A program made the translations under genes and the position numbers. A stretch of 64,000 bases of DNA. Origin: Vesta saturnalis (lineage: Eukaryota; Arthropoda; Insecta; Coleoptera; Lampyridae). The stretch is from contig JARFJB010000652.1 in assembly GCA_036346205.1 (NCBI GenBank), forward strand, positions 17,340-81,339. Reading direction: 5' to 3'. The notes below the pieces were generated by a model. The model did not search any database, was not told where the DNA came from, and worked only from the letters and a program-made list of their open reading frames with translations. Shown here in pieces: positions 14,013 to 28,863 of this stretch (positions within the stretch are counted from its first letter, which is position 1; each line of letters begins with the position of its first letter).

Positions 14013-15843
14013 ATTGATCTTCAACTCCATGTTTCACCCTCTTAAGAAGAACATCTTTTAAATTGTTCCTTATTTTATACCTCCACCATGTAGGCTTTCA
14101 TACCTAAAAGTTTCATGACCTAAGCTAAATAGTTTGAACTGTATGTTGATGGGCGTCAGTCAGTGGTATTTGTGATTCATATACAAAATTATTAAAATCG
14201 TGATAGCCTTAGTTTTTATAATAATACGAAATTTTTAAAAACAAGACGAATACTCATTTTTGGTTACTGTTATAAAAATATAATTAATCCATCTAAACAA
14301 CTTTTAAAATATTAAAAGTGTAAAGTAACGTATAAGTCACTTATGGACTGAATCGACAAGCTAAACTTTATTTCGGGTCGCTAGTAACTTATAGTTTTAC
14401 TTGAACACTCTGTGTTGTTTTTTCATTTTTAATTCCTTTCACTTAAGTTTTAGAGACTACCTTAAAACGTTTTTATTGGTATTTACATTATGTTGCATGT
14501 GAAATCAGATTTATTTTAGAATACTGTACTGCGCCAGACTGCACTGTTCCTTTTATGGACATTTGCATCATGGTATTGTTTTTCCTGCATGTTTGCAATG
14601 TCAGTTTAAAGAGATTTAATTTTGACATATCCATGGGCAATGTTCACTCACCGTGCTATTTAAATGTGTTATTATGATTCCGGCGGTCGCCAGAAGTGTT
14701 GCCGAAGTACAAAGCATACTATGCCAGTACATACATCTTCATCTGTCAGACACGTATTGTAATCAAATCAAACGGATTTATCAACGTTTATCAACAAAGC
14801 TAAAACAGCTTTCTTGACATCCACTAAATCTTCCATTTTGCTATAAATTAGTATTAAATAAACTAATGCATAAATTTCATAAATTTTATTGTTTTGCTAT
14901 ATTTGTAACATTGCTCACTTATATAATAAACTATAATTATCTTTTACTTTATGAATTTCTAAAAAGCTGAATTGGTATTCAATTTGTCCATTTTTTCTGC
15001 AATAACCATTACGATAAAAGATATAAGTTTATATTGTTGTTCTATTAAATAATATTAATCCAAAATGAAATATAAAGAAAATAACACCGCATAATGAAGG
15101 TTTAAATAATCGTATTTGATATAGCTCCTTGCCCTTGTTTACTATGTAGAAAAGCTAACTATTACAAATGTTGCGGTTTATTTTAAATTGCCATTAGTTG
15201 ATGCTTAATTAGCACAAAAAACAAAACGTAGCATAGCACATGTAACACTTAATGCTTCTTAATTTTAACGACTAAATGATATACCATTTAAAAACTTGAC
15301 GGTAGTGACAATGCATTTTATTTATTACAATGAATAATGGGTTTAAGTTAGAACAATGAATGGGACTTTTGTGTTAAAATAAAGTGTTAATTGCAAACAC
15401 TCTATACTTATAACAAGAACTGAGCTTTAGAGATGTCAACGATTTATATAGTGCAAGCATGGATAAATTTATTGTCAAAAGTACTAATAAAAATTTTAAA
15501 ATACTGAAAATAGCAATACTAAATTAAAATAACCGATTGGACGTGTCACTTTGATTTTAATTGCTTGTTAAAATCAAAACGTATTATTTTAATTTTACAA
15601 ATGTTTAATATTATAATAATGTTTATATATTTAAAGCACTCAAATTTATTATGTCAACGTGGATAGCCATTTTCGTGTTTGTCATATGGTATAGTTGGTT
15701 TTGATAACTTGCTACAGTTTGATTTTACAGCGGCAACGCTGTCGGGACTCATAACTACTACCTAAGAGTATATACTTTGTAAAAAACGAGTTGTATAAGC
15801 AACCCAACTTCGGATTCATAGCGACCTGATAATATATCAGACT

Positions 15844-15844
<1 letters not shown>
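14013..15844. other. Non-coding AT-rich DNA
   Basis: No supported gene. The 50 bp just to the left (13963-14012) match, on the minus strand, the sequence at 20827-20890 that starts the repeated end-units of the third mariner-like cluster, so part of that family is also present here. Confidence 0.55.

Positions 15845-15904
<60 letters not shown>
15845..15904. repeat. (TA)n tract abutting a transposon end
   Basis: A 60-bp TA run whose right edge is the left terminus of the long-inverted-repeat mariner-like element. Confidence 0.97.
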
Positions 15905-15909
<5 letters not shown>

Positions 15910-18900
15910 GGCGATTGGTCGAAACCATTCATTAGAAGTATTAGGAGTTCCAGCCATGGCTGATTTCTGAAAGTTTGTATCTGGACTGAGTGAAATATTT
16001 TCATGATGACTACACTTCCGGTTATACCGGAAGTAGCCATCAACTTTGTTATTTTAAATGGAATCGTACCCTTTTTATGGCATATTCGAATTGTACTCGC
16101 CATTTAAGTAGAAATTTTATCAATGTTCCCTATACTTAAATTTAATAGTTTTTGAGATTTAAATTTTTTTTCGAAAATTATTGGTTGAACACTGACATTT
16201 GACAATGCCTACTGGCGCCATTTTTAGTACGAAGCAAGTAATATTGACGTTATGCATAGGGGTATCCTTAAGCTTTACGCTGATGCTTCCGGTACTGCCG
16301 AATTATCTACAGGGTGTTCAAAATGTGACTTCCATCTTTTGAATATAAAACCATCAAAACTTAACTTTTCAAATACAATGCCCAATATTTTCTTCCTTAA
16401 CGGATGCAGAATAAAATTCTGCATTGATTTATATTAGCATTCCCTATACCTATCTTCAACAGTTTTCAGTTATTCAGGTATTCTAAAATCTCGTCCGAAA
16501 TTTAGAAAAATTAATTCGATTTCTCCACGGCCGAAGCCTACTACAGATGCAGAAACCAATTACATTAATGTAGTTTATCAAAGAAAACAGAACTGTTAAA
16601 TTTCGTCAACAAATAAGATGAGAATAAAGTAATATGCAAATAATAACTATTAATATTATTGAAAGTAAGAAAACAATTCAAAATTTTATAAATGTTCTAT
16701 GTGGCCTCCATTTTGTTGAAGACAACCTAAAAGTCTTGACTGAACTTCTTTCGTGCAAGCTTTTTGACGTGATGACGATTTAACTGGCGAAATGCCGTCG
16801 TTACTCTTAAGCCTAGGTCTTCTTGTGTGGACTGGAGTGGCGTATACTTGATTCTTGACTTCGCCCCACACGTAGAAGTCGAGTGAAGTTAGATCGGGAG
16901 ATCGAGGCCACCGCCATGGTCCGTTTCGACCGATCCACTGATCACCAAACATAGTGGTGAGCTCTTGATCAACGTCACGCGTTGAATGTGCAGGAGCTCC
17001 GTCCATTTGATACCAGCAGTGTTGTAAAATATTAAGAGGCACAATCTCCAAATATTTTATACTTGTCAAATTTTCATCATAAATTTGAAAAGAGACACGA
17101 CTATTCATTACAAGACAAACACCTTAAAACTAAATTTGTTTTGAAAATTTGATTCTCGCTTGAAATGTGGGTTTTCCTACGCCCAATAGTGCCAATTACG
17201 TCGATTAATAATTCCTTCTCTGGTAAATTTTGCTTCGTCCGTCCAAATTATTTTTCGTAAAAACAGCGGGTCTTCCTGAATTCTGATTAACATTTGCTCA
17301 CAAAATTCCACTCGCTTGAAATTATCGCCTGGATGAAGTGCTTGAACCAAGGTAAACGAATAGTCATGCATTTTATGCTTCTTTAAGATGTATTATATGG
17401 AATAGTAAGACAGGCCAAATCTTCTGCAGCAGATCGTATCAAGCCGTTTGGATAGTTATTAAAATATGCTAGGACATTAACTTCATTAGCTTCTTCGCCA
17501 GTAATAGGCTTTGATCGTGTTCTGGCAGCTTTCTGTTCCATACCGTAAAAGTTTGACTCTATTCGCGTAAATTTGTGCTTGTTCATTGGTGTTAAATGAG
17601 GATACCGGTCATTAAACAAACGGCAAGTTCTGCTAATAATCTTATCACATTCTCCATGAATATAAAATAAGTTCAAAATATCCCTATTTGAATACTTCCC
17701 ACTTTCCATTTTGATAAACCGAACACAGAAACACAACAAAAGGTATTGACAGTTACTAACAACAAACATAGCTGTGGTTTCCATGGCTATCCATGGAAAA
17801 ATCAGGTAAATCGTTTTGAATTTTGTAACAACCTTTTTTTGTGGTTGTATTAAAAAGTACATTAATTTAAGAATCGTTCGTCTATTTGGCATAATATTAG
17901 AAAAGTTTTTAATTATTAATATGTAGAATTGAGAATGGCAATTTAATTGGCATTTCCTAGAACAAATCTTTTGGGTGTAATATTACATAAATAGTTTTAG
18001 TTCCTTTCTTAAAAATTGGATTTATATTATTGTATTCGCGCAAGCGTGAAGATTTTAGAAATACATTTGAGTTATTCTGAAAGCTTTTTTAATTCACTTA
18101 ATGCTGAATGTTAACAGCAATAAGCATGATTTTACTTAATTTTTATATTTTGGTGCTATCAGAATTTTGGTGGTAAGTTATTTTTTTTTCTCATTATATT
18201 TAAAACTAAAGCCTTTGCTTTTTTTAGGCACCTTTCAAGTATGCACTTTTTTTAAGTACTTTTTAAGTACTTACTTTTTAAGTAAGAACCTTTTAGTCAC
18301 TTAATTTGTATACTTAATAATCTTTAATGGCACGTATAAGTCAATATTTTACTGTACTATTATTTTAAATGGCAAGTTTTACTTGAGTTACCTTTACAAC
18401 GCAAGTTCTGCATACTTCTACAAATAAATTTGGCGAATTAAACTTCAAGGAAATTCCATATTTTAAGGATAACTAAGCAAGACATTGACCTCACCATATG
18501 AACCATTCTGCTTCATAGTATCTGTCACAGTGTATGTACAGAACTGTTAAAAGGTAAAGTTTTTTATAATTTAGTTTAGTTTATGTCTTCTGAATTTTTT
18601 TCGTTTTCAAACATATATTAAATAAACTTATGTATAACTTGTTATTTTATTTTCATTTGTGTTAATTTGTTTATAGTATTCAATAACTAGGTTTTGTTGT
18701 TTCTAGATAGATATATAAAAAAAGACAACATGGCGCTCGAGAATTAATCATTTCTTTCATAATTTTTAGATAACATTTGTTTTGAATTAAGGATAAGTGA
18801 AAATAATTAAGTTGATGAAAAGCATGCAGTATTTCAGGTGCGTTAATTGAACCCTCCCATCTTAATCAACCGGTGAGCCGACGGCAGTAGCGAAAATCAT

Positions 18901-19655
18901 TTGGTAATTATTTTTATTAATTAAAATTATTTGATCAATTTATTACATCATCGCTATTGTTTTAACATTATAAGTTGGCCCAGTTTTAGTGTTTATATTT
19001 TTATTAATGTTACAATTTGGCAGCCGCTTATAAGGTTACAATTTCAGAAGAAATGAACAAATACCTCAATATGAGAAAAACTATTGAAGATAGGTATAGA
19101 ATGCTAATACAAATCAATGCAGAATTTTATTCTGCATCCGTTAAAGGAAGAAAATATTGGGCATTGCATTTGAAAAGTTAAGTTTTGATGGTTTTATTTT
19201 CAAAAGATGGAAGTCACATTTTGAACACCCTGTAGATAATTCGGCAGTACCGGAAGCATCAGCGTAAAGCTTAAGGATACCCCTATGCATAATGTGAATA
19301 TTACTTGCTTGTACTTAAAATGGCGCCAGTAGGCATTGTCCAATGTCATAGTGTTCAACCAATAATTTTCGAAAAGAAATTTAAATCTCAAAAACTATTA
19401 AATTTAAGTATAGGAACATTGATAAAATTTCTACTTAAATGGCGAGTACAATTCGAATATGCCATAAAAAGGGCACGATTCCATTTAAAATAACAAAGTT
19501 GATGGCTACTTCCGGTATAACCGGAAGTGTAGTCATCATGAAAATATTTTCCTTAACTAGAATATGAATCACTTAGTCCAGATACAAACTTTCAGAAATC
19601 AGCCTTGGCTGGAACTCCTAATACTTCTAATGAATGGTTTCGACCAATCACCCTG

Positions 19656-19657
<2 letters not shown>
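15905..19657 (-). mobile_element. Mariner-like element with ~580-bp terminal inverted repeats
   Basis: About 15905-16485 and 19060-19657 are inverted copies of each other with high identity, starting CAGGG(T/C)GATTGGTCGAAAC and flanked by TA on both sides. Each arm carries a nested palindrome ACTTCCGGT-TAT-ACCGGAAGT (16013-16033 and about 19507-19528). A transposase pseudogene lies between them on the minus strand. Total ~3.75 kb, much longer than a classical mariner, mainly because of the long arms and ~1.1 kb of non-coding DNA at 17900-19060. Confidence 0.85.
16685..17709 (-). pseudogene. DUF4817/DDE_3-type transposase, frameshifted
   Basis: The likely start is the ATG at 17707-17709, which puts the typical N-terminal domain first (DILNLFYIHGECDK, then RLFNDRYPHLTP). 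The first catalytic aspartate context is IIWTDEAKFTREG (near 17225-17265), the second YQMDGAPAHS (near 16985-17015), and the third RSPDLTSLDFYVWGEVKNQV (near 16845-16905), followed by the GGHIEHL tail at the end. The frame changes near 17380 and near 17110-17170. The upstream open frame to 17892 is not part of the gene. It would cut and paste the flanking long-repeat element; this copy is probably dead. Confidence 0.8.

Positions 19658-19718
<61 letters not shown>
19657..19718. repeat. (TA)n tract between two mariner-like elements
   Basis: TA run with one phase break, shared as the boundary of the element ending at 19657 and the one starting at about 19719. Confidence 0.95.
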
Positions 19719-19720
<2 letters not shown>

Positions 19721-20741
19721 GTGCGTTTTTTTAATCCGAACATACCATTTGTACACAATGCAATTATCCCTATGTTCAGTTTAAAAGAAACGTGTCAATC
19801 CATTGCAGTAGCTCAAATGAATAGTAGGTAAACTGACCGCTGTAACGTATTTTTAAAAATACCGCCCTACAGTTTAACTTACAGAATGTTTTCCACTGAA
19901 ATACTAATTTTAAACCGGTACAAGAGTAATAATAGCACAACTTTCAAATTTCAAATAGTTCGGTTTTAAAACATGAAAAAATTTAAATACAGGTCGTACA
20001 AATTTCATAATCTCCAACAACTATACTATGAAGACAAAATTAAACGTACTGATTTTTGTGAAGCATCATTTAATTTATTCAATCACAGTGAGAAATTATA
20101 TAAAAAGTCTTCACACATGAAGAATTGTTTTCCTGAAATAGGGCAGTAGACTCCCAAAATAACAGTATGCACCTATCTCCATTATCATTTTCCATCTGCT
20201 TAATACACTTAATATTTTACTAAAACAGATATTTGTCACGACCGAATCTTCATTTACAAAATCTAACACATACACAATATAACGTTAGGCCAGTGAATAG
20301 AGAGATTTGGTCATTTAATTTGGCCACCACGATCCCTAGATCTGTCGTCAAATGATTTGTTTCTTTGGGGTTATTTCAAATCTCAAATTTATAATGAAGC
20401 TCCCATACAAAATGTCGACGAATTAAAAATTGGGTACTTACTGTATGTAATTATTTCAACCCTTTTTTTACAAAATATCGTTCAAGAATTCCGTAATCGC
20501 TTAGGGTACTGTTGGGAATGTCAAGAGGATCACTTTGAATATTTATTATAATTATTATCATTCACGTTAAAGTTTCTGCATTACATTTCGTTAGCATGCA
20601 TATAACCTACAAATACTGAAAAGGCTGGTTTAGCTTCAATTGTGAATTGCGCATATGCTCTAGGTTGATGCGGTTTTTTTAAACTAAGCATAGGGATAAT
20701 TACATTGTGTGCAAAATGGTATAGTCGAATTAAACAAAACG

Positions 20742-20744
<3 letters not shown>
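19719..20744 (+). mobile_element. Internally deleted mariner-like element between (TA)n tracts
   Basis: Left end (GTGCGTTTTTTTAATCCGAA, from about 19720) and right end (complement, ending near 20744) are inverted repeats over about 90 bp, sharing the block AATTATCCCTATG. Both ends abut (TA)n. Only the C-terminal part of a transposase remains inside (next entry), so most of the coding region has been lost. Confidence 0.75.
20290..20551 (+). pseudogene. C-terminal fragment of a DDE_3-type transposase
   Basis: The frame open from 20357 reads FLWGYFKSQIYNEAP followed by a helix ending EFRNRLGYCWECQEDHFEYL, the standard C-terminus of DUF4817/DDE_3-type mariner-like transposases. Just upstream a frame-shifted stretch with the RFGHLIWPPRS context marks the third catalytic aspartate region. 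The N-terminal two thirds are missing. Confidence 0.75.

Positions 20745-20822
<78 letters not shown>
20745..20822. repeat. (TA)n tract
   Basis: 78-bp TA run after the first mariner-like end and before the second end-unit. Confidence 0.97.
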
Positions 20823-23330
<2,508 letters not shown>

Positions 23331-23545
23331 GTAATTAAAATTATTATTAATTTTATTAAATACATTATTGAATTTTCATCAGTTCTACATACATAAAGAC
23401 AAAATTTGCATCGATTGGGGTTTGAACCTTGGTGGCGCAGTTGGTAGCGCGGTACTCTAGCAAAGTACAGGTCGTAGGTTCGGATCCTACTCGAGGTAAA
23501 CTATTTATTTATGTATTTAATAAAATTAATAATAATTTTAATTAA
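23331..23545. repeat. 34-bp perfect inverted repeat flanking a tRNA-like gene
   Basis: 23332-23365 and 23511-23544 are exact reverse complements (core TATTATTAATTTTATTAAAT). The 145-bp interval contains the tRNA-like sequence at 23426-23498. The arms are AT-only apart from one C or G, so chance extension of a shorter match is possible, but 34 exact bases is well beyond expectation. Confidence 0.85.
23426..23498 (+). tRNA. tRNA-like gene, anticodon AGC, complete cloverleaf
   Basis: 73 nt fold into a standard cloverleaf: acceptor ACCTTGG/TCGAGGT (7 pairs, two of them G-T), D stem GCGC/GCGC, anticodon stem GTACT/AGTAC with loop CTAGCAA, variable loop AGGTC, T stem GTAGG/CCTAC with loop TTCGGAT, discriminator A. 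A box (TGGCGCAGTTGG) and B box (GGTTCGGATCC) are near consensus. The anticodon at 23459-23461 reads AGC (alanine), but the third acceptor pair is C-G, not the G-U pair that alanyl-tRNA synthetase recognises, so it is unlikely to be a normal alanine tRNA. No run of four T follows closely. It may be a tRNA-derived element or a mutated copy. Confidence 0.7.
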
Positions 23546-23639
23546 ATAGGTTATGTTTATGCTCATTATTCTTGTAATAATTTTGAGGTTATGATTTATG
23601 AGACCGCGCTGTTGCAATATTTCTCGAGTAGTGTAGTAC

Positions 23640-25600
23640 AAGCAAAGTACGCAGGCAAATAGTTCGCGTGCGTACTTTTGCCATAGTGAGTACTCATTGC
23701 GTGATGTTATCGGTGAATAATTTAAATTTTTTTACATGCACTCGAAAGTCTTAACCACGGAATGTATACAAGAAAATAAGAGAAGACTTATTTTTACACA
23801 AGAACTTATGATAGAAATTCGAAGAAGGATGGCGGAGAACACAAACGATCTGTTGCTAGAAGTTTTGGAATTAATGAGGCGACTTTACGAAAACGGCTGA
23901 AAATTTTTCTCATGAAATGGAACTACAATGAGCCCAATATTGCAAAGACTTGATAGCAATTTTTACGGCTTGACAATTAAACCTTTACGTGTACTTGTGT
24001 TTCCGTTCACTAAGAGAAATCACATCAGCCATAGATTTAACCAGGTAGACGACATCATATAAGTGCTCGAATTGCTGAAAAACAAGCTTAGCTCGAGCAT
24101 CAGGCTTCAATGAGGTTCAGGTGGAAATATTTTTGACAACTTGGAAATGGTAATCGAGGAAAAGAAAATATCTGCTACGCGCATATACAATATAAATGAA
24201 TCTGGGATTCTAACAGTGCCAAACAAAATGTCCCAAGTTATTGCTCCAACTGGTAAAAAGGCAGTTAGTAAAATAGTTTCTTCTGAGAGAGGTCAACTGC
24301 TGTTTGTTGCATGAGCGCAAGGAAAATATGTTCCACCTGCCTTAATATTTCCTCAAAACGCAAGAAGGAAGAGCTATTCAACGGAGCTCCGGTCGGCACT
24401 TTAATTATGACGTCAGATTCAGTATACGTAAACAGCGACCTGTTATTAGAAGCGATGATTTTCGACAGAGCGAAAATCCAACACTTGAAGATTTAATACT
24501 TTAGTAATGGACAACCATGCCAGCCACGTCAGCTTAGCTGCAATTAATAAGTGCGAGAGTATGCAATTTTTCGGTTGAGTCTACCGCCACACAGCAGCCA
24601 TCATCTCTAGCCATTAGGACTTTTCAGTCCCTTAAAACTGTTTATGGACAAGAGTGTGAAAATGGCATGTCTCACCCAGGACGGGTTATTACACAATTTC
24701 AAATAGCAGAGTTATTTGGCAATGCTTTTCAAAATGGCTTTTATCAGAAGTCTGCAAAATCCGGATATTTTCTCTCAGAAGATTTGGTACTGCAACAGCG
24801 ACAGATAGGCTCTCTCGCCTGCTGCACCTAAACCGATCTAAGAAAATGCAGCAACTACAGATTCAGAGGATGATCTACCGTTAGTCAATTTCCAGAAGCC
24901 AAATTATCAAAGCAAGCTGATCGACGTCTGCAGAAACAAATTCTGCCAACCAAGCTGCATCATCAAATGCTTCTGGTAAACCCCTATTCATATAATTTCC
25001 AATGTGATCTTAAAAATAGGTTCCTGTAAGCTAAGCGAAAAATCATCTACAGCTTCTCCAGAGCCTCCAAATTGTCAACCTTCAACTTCTCGGAAGACAC
25101 TATCTTTTAAATCAGGAATTGAATCATCTTCATCTTCTGTGATTTCTCCACAGGAGATAAAGCCTTATCCTAAAGCAAGTGCTAATATTAGACGAGCAAG
25201 AAAATCAAAAAATCTGAAATCTTAACTGAATCTCCATATAAAGAAGAATTAGAAAGACTAAAGCTGGAGAAATAAATGGGTGAAAAGGCTATAGTGGTTC
25301 AGCGAAAAATAGACCGTGACAGTAAAGTACTAAAAGGAAGGAAAAACAGAAAAGAAATTTTATGCCCAAGATACCATGGGTTTTATGACGACCGTGTCCA
25401 GATTCAGACTAGATCCAGTGCAACTCATGTCGGAAGTGGTATCATGAGCATTGTACTATGTATATAGAACTTGGCGAATTCATTTGTGACAAATCCGAAG
25501 AAAACTAATGTTTTAAAAATTCGCACTTTTATACGTCATCGTGCTAGGTCTTAGTTACTCTAAAGTATAAGAGTACGCATTTGCAATATTAACAAAAAAT
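23640..25600 (+). mobile_element. pogo-like element
   Basis: A pogo-type transposase pseudogene lies between candidate inverted ends: GCGTACTTTTGCCATAGTGA near 23662 and, on the opposite strand, GCGTACTCTTATACT ending near 25581. The end match is imperfect, so the exact borders are uncertain. Confidence 0.6.
23780..25260 (+). pseudogene. pogo/Tigger-type transposase (DDE_1), frameshifted
   Basis: In order: psq-like helix-turn-helix (SVARSFGINEATLRKRLK, near 23845-23900); DSNFYGLTIKPLRVL (near 23950); the catalytic core from 24130 with NLEMVIEEKKISATRIYNID, where ISATRIYNIDESGI carries the first aspartate; EELFNGAPVGT (24370-24405); a second catalytic region VMDNHASHVSLAAI (24505-24545); LPPHSSHH (near 24585), and SHPGRVITQFQIAELFGNAF (24670-24740); the C-terminal linker with KPYPKASAN (25160-25190). 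The frame changes at least five times. It resembles pogo-like proteins of arthropods and is unrelated in sequence to the mariner-like copies nearby. Confidence 0.8.
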
Positions 25601-26180
25601 CAGTGTTTTGGAAAATTCGTTTTATTGTTGGTGTTATATATTTTAGTTTTTGTTATTGTAATAAGTAATCTGTGTTAAAATTTTCAGAACTTTTTTATTC
25701 AAATCAGTTTTGCTTCAGAAACCTTATAGGTTATCCGGTACTGCAAGAGACACATTTTATTCCTGTTTAAATTATTTTCGATTCAGTAGTGAATCGAATG
25801 GTGATAAACCGATTCTGACTGAATCAATATATTATTGTTAAATTGGTTACAAAGTGGTAATTGTATATTTACTGCATTGAAATCTTCGACATGCGGACAG
25901 CTATTCGAAAAATAGGACTATTTGGGATAATGAAATATCAAAACTATTGCTAAAACAACTGAAAAGTTTTGGGAAAAGAATCGCGGAGTTGGGTTTAATT
26001 GTCTTTACAATATCGATTTTGAAATGATAGCGGTCGCGCGAGCCGAACGAGTAGAGCAGCGCAGTAACATGCGCTATTCCGCGCGGCGCCTGTTCATTTG
26101 CTAGGTATATTATATTTATAAATACCTTTAGAAATAAATAATAATCAGTTCATATGTCTTCATCCGATTCAATATATTCA
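25601..26180. other. Non-coding DNA with a short GC-rich island
   Basis: No gene is supported. 26028-26095 is unusually GC-rich (CGGTCGCGCGAGCCGAACGA and following) against a very AT-rich background, with no clear fold or reading frame. Confidence 0.4.
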
Positions 26181-27330
26181 TATTGAACGATATTCGAGCA
26201 TTGGTTGCATTTGCAGTCGGAACAACATTTGAATCCTCTTTCAAGCACATTCATTTGTTGTTGTTGCAGAATTTGTCGGTAGGAACATCGACAGAGTTTT
26301 CCTTATGTTTTCCGGGATTAAAATATGCTGGTAGAAAGGGTTGTCCGTTTTCAATGTTAGATGAACCCTCATTTCATTCATTGTCTTGATCGATGTGTTT
26401 TATTTCTGTATTGAACTTGCAAATCTTGAGTGCTTCCATCGTTGACACGCTATCAATACCGCCCAGATCCATGAAATCTTGGGGCGATTTAGTGAGAACA
26501 TCAAATTCTGTTTTTGCCAATTTTTAAAAAGGAATTAGTTGTGTTATAGCCAATTAGGCGTGTATTTCAGGTAAACTACCACAAATGTCTTGAAGATTTT
26601 CACCACTTCTGTTATACATAGTATTCTATTGTTCTTGCAAACTCCAATAGTATATTTGTGAATTGATATTTGTGGCAATAATACACTAAAATACAAATAA
26701 ATCTGTGTCTACTGATCTTACAAGTGCATTGCAACCCAAGACCTTGTTATTCTTGAGATCCATTGCTATTTATTGAATAGCGCCGCTCAGCCTCTTTTAT
26801 GGCTACCAGCTACAACAAGCAACAAACATAGTGCATGTTCAGTATAGTACTGGCTCAAAAAACAAGCAAAAATTTTTGTTCTGTGCGCTCCTCAAAAATC
26901 GCGAAGCATATGAACTTTTCTTTGGCCACTCACGTAATATCTTCGTGTCGCTGAATCATCTCCTCTCTCTGTCTCTGTATAGAGATTACGTGGATTTATC
27001 ATATGTATCTAAAATAATCGTGATACGTTTTGCTCCATAAATGGTGCGACATTTCAAAGCATTTTGTAATAAACGGTGCGCCAGATCATTGAAGGTTTGA
27101 AAAGTGCTTTCATGAAATGCTTGAACTTGAACATTCCGTCTATCAGAACAGAATCGATCTTCCTTTGAAACTCACGTTGCTAGAGGTGCCGGTCTACTGG
27201 CCAAGTCCAATTTTTGGATCTCCTCACAGACCCGTCTTCATGAAAGAGAAAATGGCACAGAGGTCAGTTCATGATAATCTATTGGTGAGGTCCTGGGAAA
27301 GTGCTGTCCTACTATTCGACGAAATATCAC
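26180..27330 (-). pseudogene. Fragment of an uncharacterised invertebrate gene family (TGCDTTS-type)
   Basis: Minus-strand pieces in consistent order: HFPRTSPIDYHELTSVPFSL (27300-27240); VLIDGMFKFKH (near 27135); HESTFQTFNDLAHRLLQNAL (27110-27050); then an I-L-D-T-Y-D-K-S stretch near 27010; a segment with SVDTDLFVF (26710-26680); CGSLPEIHA (near 26570-26590), where the large family has a LP..HA.TGCDTTS block; and KSPQDFMDLGGIDSVSTMEA (26500-26430). This order matches long uncharacterised proteins common in arthropods, cnidarians and molluscs. The function is unknown to me; the multicopy, often broken nature suggests a mobile-element link. Many stops and frame changes are present. Confidence 0.5.
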
Positions 27331-27977
27331 TTCAGAACCGATACATATCAATAGGGTTATATTGACAATGGTAAGGAGGCAATCGTAAAACTTCATACTC
27401 ATACCTAATAAAATATTATGAACTACATAATTTATCCGTCTGGATCGAAAACGATGAATTCTGTTCCACAGTTGCTCTTTCGTAATCGTACCCTCAATTT
27501 GGCTGTACGTAAACAACCACTCCTACAGCTGGTCTTTCTTGCTAGAATATGAGGTAGTTTATATAACTGCACCAAATGATAAGATGTGTTATCGATAGCC
27601 ACCCCAAAATTTTAGGGTAGTTTGACAGCGCCGGAATCGGATGTTTAGTCACTCAATGTTGAAACCAGCCTTATTCATAGTTTTATAATAATCCGATACC
27701 CGTTCCTCGAATTGAGTAAATAGTTGCAGATTTCCAAAACTCTAAATTACACACATATCAGAATTGCACACAACGATGGATATTAGAACGATTTTGATAT
27801 TCGTGTAGATTCAAGAATCTGAGATCCTGACCTGAAGTTTTCAACTGCAGAAATTTTCTCAAAACGACATGTTTCATTTCACATAAAATTTTCTGTCTAT
27901 TACCACGTTTGTATTTGTAACCCATTAATTTATGATTATGATTATAAGATATTGTCTCCTTAGACATTAGGGTCAAC

Positions 27978-28330
27978 ATGTGGTTTCAGCAGGAGGGACC
28001 ATCTTCACACTTTGGTTTGAACGGTGCCAGTATCAGCACGAGCAAATTGGAGACCAGTGGATGAGAAGAGGAGCTTCCGTGGTCTGGCCTTCCTGTTCTC
28101 CGATTTAAACCCTTGATTTCTTCCTTTGGAGTCACCTGAAGTATTTTGTCTACGAGGCAACCATTCGAAATGGAGAAGCTTTATCACAAAATAATGGCCG
28201 CTTATACACAAGTAGAAAATATCCTAGAACCTTCGATAGGGAGCCCGAGTCAATGACGTGGCGCAATGTTTGTATAGAAGCAAATGGTTCACGTTATGAA
28301 CACTTGTTCATTTCATTAAAATGCAATAAA
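27978..28330 (+). pseudogene. Mariner-like transposase C-terminal fragment
   Basis: The plus strand reads MWFQQEGPSSHFGLN, where the family has a W.QQDGAP..H second-aspartate motif. A RSPDLN.LDFFLW-type region follows with frame changes (28075-28150), then EMEKLYHKIMAAYTQVENI (28170-28225). AATGGTTCACGTTATGAACA near 28287 encodes the closing region. No N-terminal domain was found. The sequence CCCTATCACCCTAAATAT at 28773-28790, next to a (TA)n tract, may be the right terminus of this copy. Confidence 0.6.
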
Positions 28331-28794
28331 CTTAATAAACGTTAATAAAGAAACGTTTTATACAAATTTCAATACCCTTTATCTCGAAAGCGAACGGTTT
28401 GCGTAAAGCAAAGAATGTTGTTTTGATGTCCACGACCATTCCTAAAAGCAAGGCAGCTTTCTACCACGAAAATTTTCTGCACCATAAAGGTGCATATCGG
28501 CAATGTCTTTAAATCAGTAGTCCATTTTAAATAGAAGTTTTGAGTTAATAATCAACAACAGTTTTACCACAATAAACTACTCAACAGGATTAAGCAATTA
28601 CTGTCACAAAAAACCACTGGGTGTTGCCCCGTGAGCACTCCGCTGGAATTACTGTATCTACTGTAATGAATCCAAAAGTTACCTAGTTAGAAACAAACTG
28701 GAAAAATTTTGTTAAAATCGACAAGCGTTTTCGGACTATGTCTGTAAACCAAAAAAAATGTGAGTTTGATGTCCCTATCACCCTAAATATTTTG

Positions 28795-28796
<2 letters not shown>

Positions 28797-28859
<63 letters not shown>
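28797..28859. repeat. (TA)n tract
   Basis: TA run directly after a CACCCTA-type transposon end. Confidence 0.96.

Positions 28860-28863
<4 letters not shown>

Noticed and set aside
15712..16103. Open frames with poly-Tyr/Ile tracts at (TA)n sites (also 19634, 21019, 29245, 39270)
   Set aside because: Tyr-Ile runs are translations of TA repeats joined to transposon ends.
26028..26095. GC-rich island as a possible promoter or RNA gene
   Set aside because: No fold, TATA element or adjacent gene supports it.
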